This document shows, piece by piece, positions 16,615 to 24,833 of a DNA stretch of 50,502 bases. Position numbers and translations under genes: made by a program. The notes beneath the pieces are model-generated. The model had not been told where the DNA came from and did no database searches. It saw only the letters and a program-made list of their open reading frames with translations. Source of the DNA: a virus. Location of the stretch: positions 1-50,502 of IMG/VR virus record IMGVR_UViG_3300034111_000677, one strand, 5' to 3'. Every line of letters begins with the position of its first letter. The stretch's first letter is position 1.

Positions 16615-16643
16615 TTGACTGCCAAACTATTATAAACTATAAT
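16615..16643 (+). promoter_or_regulatory. Sigma70 promoter for the CTS-protein operon
   Basis: TTGACT (16615-16620), a 17-base spacer and TATAAT (16638-16643) directly follow the terminator. They could drive the 16686-21198 genes early, in tandem with the late-type box at 16655. Confidence 0.75.
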
Positions 16644-16654
16644 AACTTATTCAA

Positions 16655-16661
16655 ATAAATA
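16655..16661 (+). promoter_or_regulatory. Late-type box downstream of a sigma70 promoter
   Basis: ATAAATA lies 24 bases before the ATG at 16686 and 12 bases after the sigma70 -10 box. The two imply transcription both before and after the switch to late genes. Confidence 0.5.
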
Positions 16662-16685
16662 CTTAATAGAGTATAAAGGTCCCGT

Positions 16686-17423
16686 ATGAAAATAACCGAA
16701 GGTGGAAATGTATTTAAATTAGCTGATGGTAGCGAAGCAACACAGCGTATTGCTCGGGCCGATGTCATTCCAACAGTACAATGGTTAGAACAACTTACTG
16801 GGCTTAATCTAGTTGATAATATGCTAGGGTCAACAGGCTACAAAGAAACTTCGGGCGATTTAGATCTAGCAGTTGATGCTAGTAAAATCAGCAAAGAAGT
16901 ACTTGTACAGCAACTATTAAAGAAAGGCATCGAGCCCACCGACATTAAAAAGACGGGCGATAGCGTACATTTAAAAACTCCCATCAATGGTAATCCAGAG
17001 AATGGTTATGTACAAACTGACTTTATGTTTGGAGATCCAAATTTCCAACGTTTTAGTATGACAGGTAGTCCAGAAGGTAGCCCATTTAAAGGCATGCATC
17101 GTCATGTACTACTTGCTAGTATTGCCAAAGCACAGGGTATGAAATGGTCATACAAAAATGGCCTAATGGATCGTGCTACTAACGAAGTTATTTCAAAAGA
17201 TCCAAGTGAAATTGCACACAAACTATTCAACGGTAGTGCTGCCGATATAGCATCAGTTGAAACTATCGTTGCTAAGATTAAAAATCTACCTAACTACAAT
17301 GCCCTGGTAGCAGATGCACGCGAAACTTTAGGCAAGGAAAATGTACAACTACCAGAATCACAGCAGGCAATAGTAGGTGAAGGCTCAGCGGCATGGTTTA
17401 AAAACTGGAAAGCGGTGCTGTGA
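16686..17423 (+). CDS. Nucleotidyltransferase-fold protein with CTS-like N-terminus
   Basis: A 245-residue protein. A Pol-beta-type nucleotidyltransferase core is visible: GST at 48-50, then GDLDLAVD with D58 and D60 as metal ligands, and a third Asp in YVQTDFMF (D112). The first residues, MKITEGG, give an I-T-E|G site and a second V-G-E|G site lies near the C-terminus (IVGEGSAAW), matching the prohead-protease pattern. Such enzymes transfer nucleoside monophosphate to proteins, RNA or antibiotics; the target is unknown. I infer delivery with the DNA. The GTGA overlap with the next gene indicates coupled translation. Confidence 0.68.
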   Translation: MKITEGGNVFKLADGSEATQRIARADVIPTVQWLEQLTGLNLVDNMLGSTGYKETSGDLDLAVDASKISKEVLVQQLLKKGIEPTDIKKTGDSVHLKTPINGNPENGYVQTDFMFGDPNFQRFSMTGSPEGSPFKGMHRHVLLASIAKAQGMKWSYKNGLMDRATNEVISKDPSEIAHKLFNGSAADIASVETIVAKIKNLPNYNALVADARETLGKENVQLPESQQAIVGEGSAAWFKNWKAVL

Positions 17424-18361
17424 GAGCAAAGGAATTTATTCTAGAAGGTGGGTGGGCAAGTACTTTAACACAAGGTACACACATTACCCCTGCTCTAGTT
17501 GACATTGTCGTACAATCATTACCAGCATTTGAACAAGCACTGAATGCTTTTTTAAAAGCCAAAGACCTAGCACCAGTTAAGATAGGCACACCAGTTGGTA
17601 GTACAACATACTACAAAAGAGACCTAGCACAAAATCCAAGTCGCGAGTATGGGGACATTGATGTTAACTTCTTTGTGCCACGCTTACCTGATATGTCTGA
17701 CAATGCTAACGAACAAACATACAGTTCAGCTATTAAAGAGTTTTGCGACAGTAACCCTAACTACTCAACTAACAACGGCACAAATGTTATAATTAAAGTA
17801 GGTGATCAATATATACAAGTCGACTTTGTTACAGCATACTACGAAAATGAACAGTGGAGTCGTGCCTTAGGACCAGAATATAATGTTAAAGGTGTACTAA
17901 GCGCAAGTTTATATTCATCACTAGCAGAAGCATTAAATCTTAGCTTTGGTGGGCGTGGAGTACAGGTTAAATTACAGAATGGAGTTCCAGTTAGTTTTAG
18001 ACAAACTAAAGATACAGAGCTTAAAACCATAACAAATAATCCTGACACATGGGCCGTTGATATTGCTACGTTCCTTGGTGCTAAAACTATCAGCGCACGG
18101 TTAGCCAAGTATCCAGGCATGGGTGACGAAATAAAAACTTCAAATACTATTAACAGTATTGTTGGCATTGCTGAAAGTTTAGGTCGTCCTGAGTTAATAG
18201 AACAAGTGAAAGCAATTTACATAAGTAAAATAAGCAAGGCAGTTAATAGCAGTAAGTTTGATAAAGCTGTGACACCGGAAGCTAAGAAAAAAGCTGAAGA
18301 TACCAAAGCATTATTGACAAGAGAAGCACAGCGTATATTAGGACAGTTTGATGCGATTTAA
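17420..18361 (+). CDS. Nucleotidyltransferase-fold protein, CTS-tagged
   Basis: A 313-residue protein starting at GTG 17420, overlapping the previous stop. The N-terminus MRAKEFILEG matches the T4 capsid-targeting sequence (MKTYQEFIAE) in length, in the EF(I/L)xE core and in the cleavable Glu at residue 9. Nucleotidyltransferase motifs are GSTTYYKRD (60-68), EYGDIDVNF with D79/D81, and YIQVDF with D135. A helical C-terminal half follows, rich in K and A. The arrangement with a long loop between the GS motif and the D-x-D is like CCA-adding or 2'-5'-oligoadenylate-type enzymes, but the product is unknown. Confidence 0.68.
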   Translation: MRAKEFILEGGWASTLTQGTHITPALVDIVVQSLPAFEQALNAFLKAKDLAPVKIGTPVGSTTYYKRDLAQNPSREYGDIDVNFFVPRLPDMSDNANEQTYSSAIKEFCDSNPNYSTNNGTNVIIKVGDQYIQVDFVTAYYENEQWSRALGPEYNVKGVLSASLYSSLAEALNLSFGGRGVQVKLQNGVPVSFRQTKDTELKTITNNPDTWAVDIATFLGAKTISARLAKYPGMGDEIKTSNTINSIVGIAESLGRPELIEQVKAIYISKISKAVNSSKFDKAVTPEAKKKAEDTKALLTREAQRILGQFDAI

Positions 18362-19703
18362 AGAATTTTTAAGAGAATACAGCAGAGAGAAAACAGTCAA
18401 TGTCTTTGGCAACAAACTTGTTGCGGCATTAGGCAAGGATAAGAGTCACACTCTTTCCGGTACACAGTTAGGTACAGATCGTGCGTTCATTGATCAAAAG
18501 ATCAAAGTTAATGATGTGATTACAGCAGAACAACGTCAGATAATCATTGACCACATCATGGTTGTAATTGAAAATTCCGACCCTACTCCTAATAAAGAGT
18601 ATGTACAGTGGTTGACTAAAGTATATGCTAATCAAGGTATTAAACTAGAAGATATAATAAGTCGTGGTAACAGTGCGCTTAAAATGTATCACGAGTTTAA
18701 AGTTAAAAAAATCTTACCAGCGGAGTATAGAGACATTGGTCGCATTGACTTTGCTGGCTTAGAAGCAATAGCACAAAATCTTGACTTACGTAATGCCTTG
18801 GCCGCTAAAGAAGAACAAGAAGCCGCTAAGACTGTAGACAAAGGTGAAGCAGAAACTGTATTTGAAAATGCTGCAGTGCGTATTATTGTGCCTAAGAATG
18901 AAGCAGCATCCTGTTACTATGGACAAGGTACACGTTGGTGTACTGCTGGACGTGACAACAATATGTATGATCGCTATGCTAGTGATGGTGACTTGTATAT
19001 CTTACTGCCTAAACAACCTGACTACGAAGGTGAAAAATATCAACTACACTTTAGCAGTAACCAGTTTATGGACGAAGGTGATAACTACGTAGACAGCGTA
19101 AAAGACCTAATAACTAAACGCTTTGGCAATCTATTGCCATTCTTTATGGAGCGCGAACCTTCACTTAAAGATTGGTTAGTGTTTACTCCGGATGAAGTAT
19201 TAGAACCATTATTGGCTAAAATTAAAACAGCCGTAAACGACCACGTAAGCGAAATAGTCAACGACTGGGAAGTACAAGACGACTACTGGTGGGATCACCT
19301 ACGCAGTGAAGGATATGTATATCCAGAAGGTCACGACGAAGAAGGCGAGATTGACTTTGATGCTGCGGCAGATGCCGATCTAAGTTACACTGATTGGAAC
19401 TACGAAGCCAGCGACTTTATTCGAACAATTAATAATGCTGTAGATCTGACACCGGAAGAAGTGCGCGAAATTGCCCAAGAGGAAGAAGATGATTACAACG
19501 GAGATGTGGGTGTCAATGATCTTGATACTATCATAGAGCGCAGTATAACAAAAAATATAGGTAGAAATAGTAGTGACGGTGGTGTGATAGAATGGATTAA
19601 AGATCACATCTATATTAAGAAAACTGGTGGTGATGGAGCATGGGACGTTAGTTTGCTGTACACAGATAAAGAAGGAAAGCGTGTAGAATACGCAATACAC
19701 TAA
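18351..19703 (+). CDS. WCTA-motif protein with CTS-like N-terminus
   Basis: A 450-residue acidic protein. I chose ATG 18351 (MRFKEFLREYSRE) over the TTG one codon earlier because it gives the family-type N-terminus with L-R-E|Y. Around residues 185-230 it has CYYGQGTRWCTAGR, then MYDRYASDGDLYILLP. This G(S/T)xWC(T/I)A ... Y ... LY(V/I) pattern recurs in many phage proteins and in PcfJ-related proteins, without an agreed biochemical function. The rest is rich in D, E and W with no other domain that I recognise. It overlaps the preceding gene by 11 bases and is part of the tagged-protein operon. Confidence 0.55.
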   Translation: MRFKEFLREYSREKTVNVFGNKLVAALGKDKSHTLSGTQLGTDRAFIDQKIKVNDVITAEQRQIIIDHIMVVIENSDPTPNKEYVQWLTKVYANQGIKLEDIISRGNSALKMYHEFKVKKILPAEYRDIGRIDFAGLEAIAQNLDLRNALAAKEEQEAAKTVDKGEAETVFENAAVRIIVPKNEAASCYYGQGTRWCTAGRDNNMYDRYASDGDLYILLPKQPDYEGEKYQLHFSSNQFMDEGDNYVDSVKDLITKRFGNLLPFFMEREPSLKDWLVFTPDEVLEPLLAKIKTAVNDHVSEIVNDWEVQDDYWWDHLRSEGYVYPEGHDEEGEIDFDAAADADLSYTDWNYEASDFIRTINNAVDLTPEEVREIAQEEEDDYNGDVGVNDLDTIIERSITKNIGRNSSDGGVIEWIKDHIYIKKTGGDGAWDVSLLYTDKEGKRVEYAIH

Positions 19704-19704
19704 T

Positions 19705-20406
19705 ATGAGAGCTAGAGACTTTACAAAAAACAACGTTGCTTATAACAGCCGACTAAATCCAGTGGCATGGGATAATAATCAATTAAACGATGAAGTGCGA
19801 GATCGACTCCTAGAGATTGCTGAACGTTTTGTCAGCTACTTAGAGATTCCTAATTTTAAAGTAGAAGATGTTGTACTTACAGGTAGCATGGCTAACTATA
19901 ACTGGACTAAGTTCAGTGACTTTGACGTACACGTGGTTACTAACTACAGTGATCTACAATGTGATGATATTGCTGAAGCGTTCTATCGTGCCAAGAAACA
20001 AATTTGGAATGATGGACACGACATTACTATCTACGGTTATGATGTGGAATTATATGTAGAAGATGTTGCGCAACCTCCAGTTAGCGAAGGTGTGTATAGT
20101 TTGTTAAACAATAAGTGGCTTAAAACTCCCGACTTTAAAGTACCATCAATTGATCGTGCTAGTGTTAATGCCAAAGTATTAGATCTACGTAGCCAAATTG
20201 ATCATGCTATAGTAGCCGCTGATGATCCAGAAGATATTAAACGCATATCAGAAAAGATTCGCAAAATGCGCCGTGCAGGTTTAGATGCTGGCGGTGAATT
20301 CAGCACAGAAAATCTAGCATTTAAAATCCTACGTAATATGAAGTACATGGACAAATTAAGTAAAGCATACCGTCAACAACAAGACGATGATTTGAGTTTA
20401 AAATAA
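19705..20406 (+). CDS. MNT-like nucleotidyltransferase, possibly CTS-tagged
   Basis: A 233-residue protein with LTGSMANYNWTKFSDFDVHV at about 58-77: G60-S61 and D72-x-D74 of the nucleotidyltransferase fold. The third acidic position is in YDVELYV (D113 or E115). The N-terminus MRARDFTKNN shares MRARxF with the tagged proteins but lacks the Glu of the cleavage site, so it may be a degenerate tag. A possible internal V-S-E|G site occurs near residue 129. The C-terminal part is a basic helix bundle (ISEKIRKMRRAG). Protein AMPylators of the MntA type have this minimal core; the role here is inferred. Confidence 0.65.
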   Translation: MRARDFTKNNVAYNSRLNPVAWDNNQLNDEVRDRLLEIAERFVSYLEIPNFKVEDVVLTGSMANYNWTKFSDFDVHVVTNYSDLQCDDIAEAFYRAKKQIWNDGHDITIYGYDVELYVEDVAQPPVSEGVYSLLNNKWLKTPDFKVPSIDRASVNAKVLDLRSQIDHAIVAADDPEDIKRISEKIRKMRRAGLDAGGEFSTENLAFKILRNMKYMDKLSKAYRQQQDDDLSLK

Positions 20407-20888
20407 TGAGAGCACGTGAATTTATAACTGAATCATTAAATCCTGAAATTGCGGAATTCTTAAATGACCTAACACCAGATGATGTTGGTGTAGACGAAGT
20501 AGGCGATTACCGTGTACACTTTGAAGGCTTTACTGATGACTGCCAATCCAGCAGAGCTTACCGCAGAAATCCGGAAAAAGTATATCAAGAAGTATTTGCT
20601 GACTTTGTTCGCCGTGAACATGGACAACAACCAGTCGCTTCAGGTATGGTAGGGGATGAAGACTATCCTATACTGTACAGCGTTTTTAAGAATACAGAAT
20701 TAACTGAAGATGCCAAGTTAAACTACCAAGGCAACTGTACCGACGATGATGTTATCGAATACATCTTTGGTGACGCTACTACATTCGCACAATTAGTTGA
20801 CGAATATGGTGATGAGTTTGTGTTAGACGATTTAGTAGTAAAGTATAATCCAGAAGAAGATATACACTACTTCTATTATAAGAGCTAA
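20406..20888 (+). CDS. CTS-tagged acidic protein of unknown function
   Basis: A 160-residue, very acidic protein starting MRAREFITESLNPEI, one of the best matches to the T4 capsid-targeting sequence, with cleavage predicted after E9. The mature part has aromatic and acidic stretches (YRVHFEGFTDDCQSS, EEDIHYFYYKS) and no enzyme motif that I recognise. Its negative charge and size suggest an injected inhibitor or DNA mimic, but that is speculation. The start overlaps the previous stop (TAATG). Confidence 0.6.
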   Translation: MRAREFITESLNPEIAEFLNDLTPDDVGVDEVGDYRVHFEGFTDDCQSSRAYRRNPEKVYQEVFADFVRREHGQQPVASGMVGDEDYPILYSVFKNTELTEDAKLNYQGNCTDDDVIEYIFGDATTFAQLVDEYGDEFVLDDLVVKYNPEEDIHYFYYKS

Positions 20889-20889
20889 T

Positions 20890-21198
20890 ATGAGAGCCAA
20901 TGAATTCTTAACCGAGTCGTACGAGTTTTTTGATACTATAGTAGATCAAATCAAAGCTCAAGTGCCAGCAGAAGAAATATGGTTTCACGGTAGCAGGGTA
21001 ATTGGAACTGAACACGATGAAAGTGACTGGGATATCTTAGTTATTGTTCCTGATAACATAGTAGGTGATGAGTATATCAATGTTACTAGGATATTACAAT
21101 CTATAGCAAGAAGATACGAAAATTTTGATATACAACCTGCTCGTGCGTCAAACAATATTGCCCGTATAGCAAGAGAAGAAGGCGAACGAATAGATTAA
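20890..21198 (+). CDS. Minimal nucleotidyltransferase (MNT), CTS-tagged
   Basis: A 102-residue protein. After MRANEFLTES (predicted cleavage after E9) comes a compact nucleotidyltransferase core: FHGSRVIGT with G34-S35-R36, DESDWDILV with D46 and D48, and a third Asp at FDIQPA (D80). This is the size and motif order of the MNT domain of MNT-HEPN toxin-antitoxin systems, where it AMPylates its partner. No HEPN partner is adjacent; the next gene is an acetyltransferase. An injected AMPylator that targets host proteins is a reasonable but untested inference. Confidence 0.7.
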   Translation: MRANEFLTESYEFFDTIVDQIKAQVPAEEIWFHGSRVIGTEHDESDWDILVIVPDNIVGDEYINVTRILQSIARRYENFDIQPARASNNIARIAREEGERID

Positions 21199-21297
21199 AG
21201 AACACCTACCTTAGGCCCATACTCGTTATGGTGTTTGGTGTGGCCGGCTGCTGGCCTGGAGGGATGCCAAAAGTGAGCAAGAATACGTGGATTGACT
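21199..21297 (+). other. Structured intergenic region
   Basis: This 99-base gap is more G/C-rich than its surroundings. AACACC (21201-21206) can pair with GGTGTT (21230-21235). GGCCGG and CTGGCC (21242-21256) form a tight hairpin with a CTG loop and one G-U pair. A GGAGG-like sequence follows at 21257-21261. It has no tRNA shape and no convincing reading frame. It may be an mRNA processing element or a recombination scar. Confidence 0.4.
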
Positions 21298-21810
21298 ATG
21301 AGAGCAAATGAATTTTTAACTGAAGATAATAGTGTAGTTGCTGTGCGACCAGGTCAACTGTCAGCAGAGCAACTAGGTAAACTCAGCGACTTTATTGCTC
21401 AGGGCAGTGAGGTATCAGCCGCCAATGCCCGTGCGGGTGTACAACGAGCACAGATGTTGAGCTATGCCACAAATGAACAAGGTGATATTATTGCTATTAC
21501 AGCATTAAAAACACCATTGGATACATACAAGACTAAAGTATTCACTGCTGCCGGCGTTAGTGAGTTAGCCAATCGTTATCGTTATGAAAAGGGCTATTCA
21601 TATACAGATCCTAACTATCGTCGACAGGGATTAAACACCGCTGTAAGTCAAAAATTATTAGCATCTGCTGGCTCGAACATATTTGCCACAACCAGATCAG
21701 ATAACACAGCATCAAAGAATAATTTAGTAGCACAGGGCTTTAAGCAACTAGGCCAGCCATGGTCCAGCCAGCGCGGCAACTACTCACTCGAACTGTGGGT
21801 CAATGATTAA
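21298..21810 (+). CDS. GNAT-family acetyltransferase, CTS-tagged
   Basis: A 170-residue protein from ATG 21298; the in-frame TTG two codons earlier is less likely because it precedes the conserved tag MRANEFLTED. The mature part has a GNAT fold: ITALK strands, then YRRQGLNTAVSQKLL, a variant of the acetyl-CoA R/Q-x-x-G-x-G/A site, and NTASKNNLVAQGFKQLG, the N-x-x-(S)xxxYxkxGF-like segment. It would acetylate an amine of a protein, tRNA or small molecule. Position directly before an amidoligase is notable, since these enzyme classes are known to cooperate. Packaging is inferred from the tag. Confidence 0.68.
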   Translation: MRANEFLTEDNSVVAVRPGQLSAEQLGKLSDFIAQGSEVSAANARAGVQRAQMLSYATNEQGDIIAITALKTPLDTYKTKVFTAAGVSELANRYRYEKGYSYTDPNYRRQGLNTAVSQKLLASAGSNIFATTRSDNTASKNNLVAQGFKQLGQPWSSQRGNYSLELWVND

Positions 21811-21817
21811 CACAACG

Positions 21818-21824
21818 ATAAATA
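21818..21824 (+). promoter_or_regulatory. Late-type promoter box for a leaderless gene
   Basis: ATAAATA ends 6 bases before ATG 21831 and no Shine-Dalgarno sequence is present, so the late transcript should begin at the start codon of the amidoligase gene. Confidence 0.58.
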
Positions 21825-21830
21825 CTTAAT

Positions 21831-24800
21831 ATGCGATATAGTCAAATTAAACAAGCCTTAAAAGAAGCAGAGATCATTGATGAAGTATCAATGAGTCCTT
21901 CCAGCCTAGAAGCATTTGCCAACAGTCCAGAAGCCGACGGTATGCTTATCGGAATCGAGTTTGAAATGTGTGTGCCCAATGCCAGCACAGGTGACCATGA
22001 GCCTGAGTGGGAATACGATTACGAATACAACGAAAGCGCCTACGATATTGACGGGATTCTTAGCTTCTTCCGCAACGGTGACTTTAGTAGCATGGGACGT
22101 AGTGATGCTGAGCGTTATCGCAGTGAACTATATGATGAATACTTAGATTGGACCAATGAAGCTGCCAATCGTTACATAGACGACAACACTGATGAATTAG
22201 ATAGCCTTATCCGAGATCGACTAGAAGGTGAAATTGATCGTGATGATGTCGAAGATGCGGCACGTACTCGCTGGATAGAAGCAAACCCCGACGAAGATCC
22301 CGATGATGACGATGCCGATGCAGAAATTCGTGTCATAACATTAGAAATGATCGAAGATCGAGTAGATGAATTAATGGCAGATACCAGCGGTAGAGAGTAT
22401 CAATATGCCTACGACCAAGCACGTCAAGAAATGGAAGATGACTTCCGTAACGGTGGTGATGGCGATGAAGGTGCTTGGTTAAGCGACATTGGCATTGGTG
22501 ATATGCAGGACGCTGAACGTCATTGGGGCTTTGATTGGCCTCACATGTACGATGCTAACGAAGGTAATGATGGCGATGCAGATGTAGATCAAGTAGCAGA
22601 TGACTTTTATGGTGCTACCGGATATGAAGCACGCGGGTTTAGTAATTACCACAGTGGTAGTCGTAGTCAACAACAAGAACAAGGTTATTTTATTATTGAA
22701 CCTGATGCGTCAATTGATGCTGAACAAGGTGATGCAGGGCTAGAGTTTATTAGTCCAGCTATGCCACTTAAAGATGGCCTAGAAATGATTAAAAAGGTAC
22801 AGGCCTGGGCTACGAAAACAGGTTGTTATACCAATAAGTCAACTGGCCTGCACATGAACATTAGTGTGCCTAACATGACCATTGACAACCTAGACTATGT
22901 TAAACTAGCTCTGTTCTTAGGTGACGAACACGTACTTCAAGAGTTTGGTCGCCAGTACAACAGCTACGCTAAAAGTGCCATGAAGATTGTTAAAGAAAAG
23001 ATTCAGGCTAATCCGGAAAATGCCACAGCATTGTTGGCTAAAATGAAAGAACACCTAGGTGCGGCTGCTAGTAAACTAGTACACAGTGGTGTTACACAAA
23101 AATATACCTCAATCAACACCAAAGACAAGTATGTAGAGTTCCGTGGTCCGGGTGGCGACTATTTAGATGAAGCTATTCCTAAACTGCTCAATACTGCTCT
23201 ACGTGCTGCACAGGCCTTGCGTATTGCCACAGATGACACGGCTTACAAACAAGAGTACGCTAAGAAACTTTACAAACTTATCAGCCCAGAAGGCGAATGG
23301 ACTGACCCTAATAATAGCGTAGCCCTGTTCAGTCGCTATGCTCTAGGACAGATCAACAAATCAGAATTAGTAAGTAATGTTCGCCAAGCACAAACAGCTC
23401 GTAAAGAGAAGAAAGGTGACGAACAACAGTACTGGGTCATGAACAAAGACGGTAGTGGTGGTAAACAAATGGTGTTTGCTACCAGTAGTACAGAAGCCAT
23501 CATCAAAGGTGGCAAACAGATGGGCATGAGTCGTGAAGATAGTATTAGTCGACTCAAAGCTGAACCGTTTGTAGAAACTACACCGGTCACACAAGATAGT
23601 ACACCCCCGCCAGCAAGTGTGCCAATTAGTTGGATTGATTGGCTAGCAGATACGCTACCTACGGTTACTGTAGATACAGCAAATTCAGTGAGACAACGAA
23701 TAATAAATGGCGGTGATAATTTAGATGCAGATGCTAGTGGTTGGATAGTTAGACAAATTGACAACGAACTACGCAGTAGAATGGATCAAGGTGTAGTTGA
23801 TGGCAATGAAACACGCTGGAAGGTTTACTTTGCTCGTGGTAGACATGTAGATCAAGACCCAGTATTTGTCGATGCTGATAGTCCACGTCAGGCTAAACTT
23901 AAAGCCGCAGATATATTCATGCGAGAGCAACGGATATCAGTGGGACTACACGATTTAGAAGCCATTGCTACTACACAAGATGCTGGTCGTCCGGAAGTAA
24001 CTTGGAATATTATAAACGGTCTGGGTGAACCTGCAGGCACTGTCAACGCAAGAACCAGTGACGAAGCACTACATGTATATGGTAGTGTTAATAATGTTGA
24101 TACTAGATACTATAGAGCAACTCCGGCAGAACAACCAACAACCAGCAGAGAAGTGTTTGACAGTTTATCAAATGTCTGGCAAGATTGGCTACAGGATATC
24201 CGTAACAAAACAGACGGCAATCTACAGCGTATACTTGATAATATGGTCCACGGTGTTAATGCCCACTTTACTAATTTAGAGCCAGGCCAAATAGACTTTA
24301 TTGTTAATACAGTTAACCAAGAAATACGCCGCCGTAGTAGTAATAACGAATTAGCTGCCAACGCTGGTGGTGCTGAAAACGCAGTGCGTGATAGTTTACC
24401 TCAAGCACATCGTGAATGGTTAGACAATGTAGCCGATAAGAGTGACATGGATCTAATCAACGTATTGCGCAATGTCAGCACAACCGCAGTATTAAATGAT
24501 CAACAGACTGCTTACTTTAGAGTTATTATTAAACGTGAACTACGTCGTCGTGGTATCAGCAGTGAGCGCGATGCTAGCGAACAAGGCGCAACTCCAGTAC
24601 AACAAGAATTACCATTAGTGCCACAGACCACTGCTACAGATTTCGAAGTAGTTAAAGCTGATGGTAGTATAGTGTCAAGAATTCAAGGTGCTGATATGGT
24701 TTATGCTCATCGTAAAGCACGTGAGTTAGAACAAGACCTAGGTTTAGAAAGTGGTGCGTTAACAGTTAGAGCATTGCCAACACAAGCAAACGAAAGTATT

Positions 24801-24833
24801 CAACAACTACGCCGATTGGCAGGATTGAACTAA
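21831..24833 (+). CDS. Amidoligase-family protein with modular C-terminus
   Basis: A 1000-residue protein. Residues 40-480 carry amidoligase hallmarks (glutamine-synthetase-like COOH-NH2 ligase superfamily): GIEFEMCVPN at 41-50, GLEFISP with E305 and TGLHMNIS with H341. It is interrupted by a long Asp/Glu-rich insertion at about 70-240. The C-terminal half has three related helical modules starting W(I/Q)DWL near residues 600, 782 and 861 and ending in E(L/I)RxR, plus small W-x-V beta-alpha modules. The N-terminus MRYSQIKQALKEAEIIDE has L-K-E and I-D-E sites. Such enzymes form peptide-like bonds using ATP. The substrate is unknown. Confidence 0.68.
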   Translation: MRYSQIKQALKEAEIIDEVSMSPSSLEAFANSPEADGMLIGIEFEMCVPNASTGDHEPEWEYDYEYNESAYDIDGILSFFRNGDFSSMGRSDAERYRSELYDEYLDWTNEAANRYIDDNTDELDSLIRDRLEGEIDRDDVEDAARTRWIEANPDEDPDDDDADAEIRVITLEMIEDRVDELMADTSGREYQYAYDQARQEMEDDFRNGGDGDEGAWLSDIGIGDMQDAERHWGFDWPHMYDANEGNDGDADVDQVADDFYGATGYEARGFSNYHSGSRSQQQEQGYFIIEPDASIDAEQGDAGLEFISPAMPLKDGLEMIKKVQAWATKTGCYTNKSTGLHMNISVPNMTIDNLDYVKLALFLGDEHVLQEFGRQYNSYAKSAMKIVKEKIQANPENATALLAKMKEHLGAAASKLVHSGVTQKYTSINTKDKYVEFRGPGGDYLDEAIPKLLNTALRAAQALRIATDDTAYKQEYAKKLYKLISPEGEWTDPNNSVALFSRYALGQINKSELVSNVRQAQTARKEKKGDEQQYWVMNKDGSGGKQMVFATSSTEAIIKGGKQMGMSREDSISRLKAEPFVETTPVTQDSTPPPASVPISWIDWLADTLPTVTVDTANSVRQRIINGGDNLDADASGWIVRQIDNELRSRMDQGVVDGNETRWKVYFARGRHVDQDPVFVDADSPRQAKLKAADIFMREQRISVGLHDLEAIATTQDAGRPEVTWNIINGLGEPAGTVNARTSDEALHVYGSVNNVDTRYYRATPAEQPTTSREVFDSLSNVWQDWLQDIRNKTDGNLQRILDNMVHGVNAHFTNLEPGQIDFIVNTVNQEIRRRSSNNELAANAGGAENAVRDSLPQAHREWLDNVADKSDMDLINVLRNVSTTAVLNDQQTAYFRVIIKRELRRRGISSERDASEQGATPVQQELPLVPQTTATDFEVVKADGSIVSRIQGADMVYAHRKARELEQDLGLESGALTVRALPTQANESIQQLRRLAGLN

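Noticed and set aside
21199-21297. Possible tRNA gene or short reading frame in the structured gap
   Set aside because: No T-arm TTCRA-type sequence, no 7-bp acceptor stem and no CCA end. Frames in the gap have no plausible start with ribosome site and no phage-like composition.
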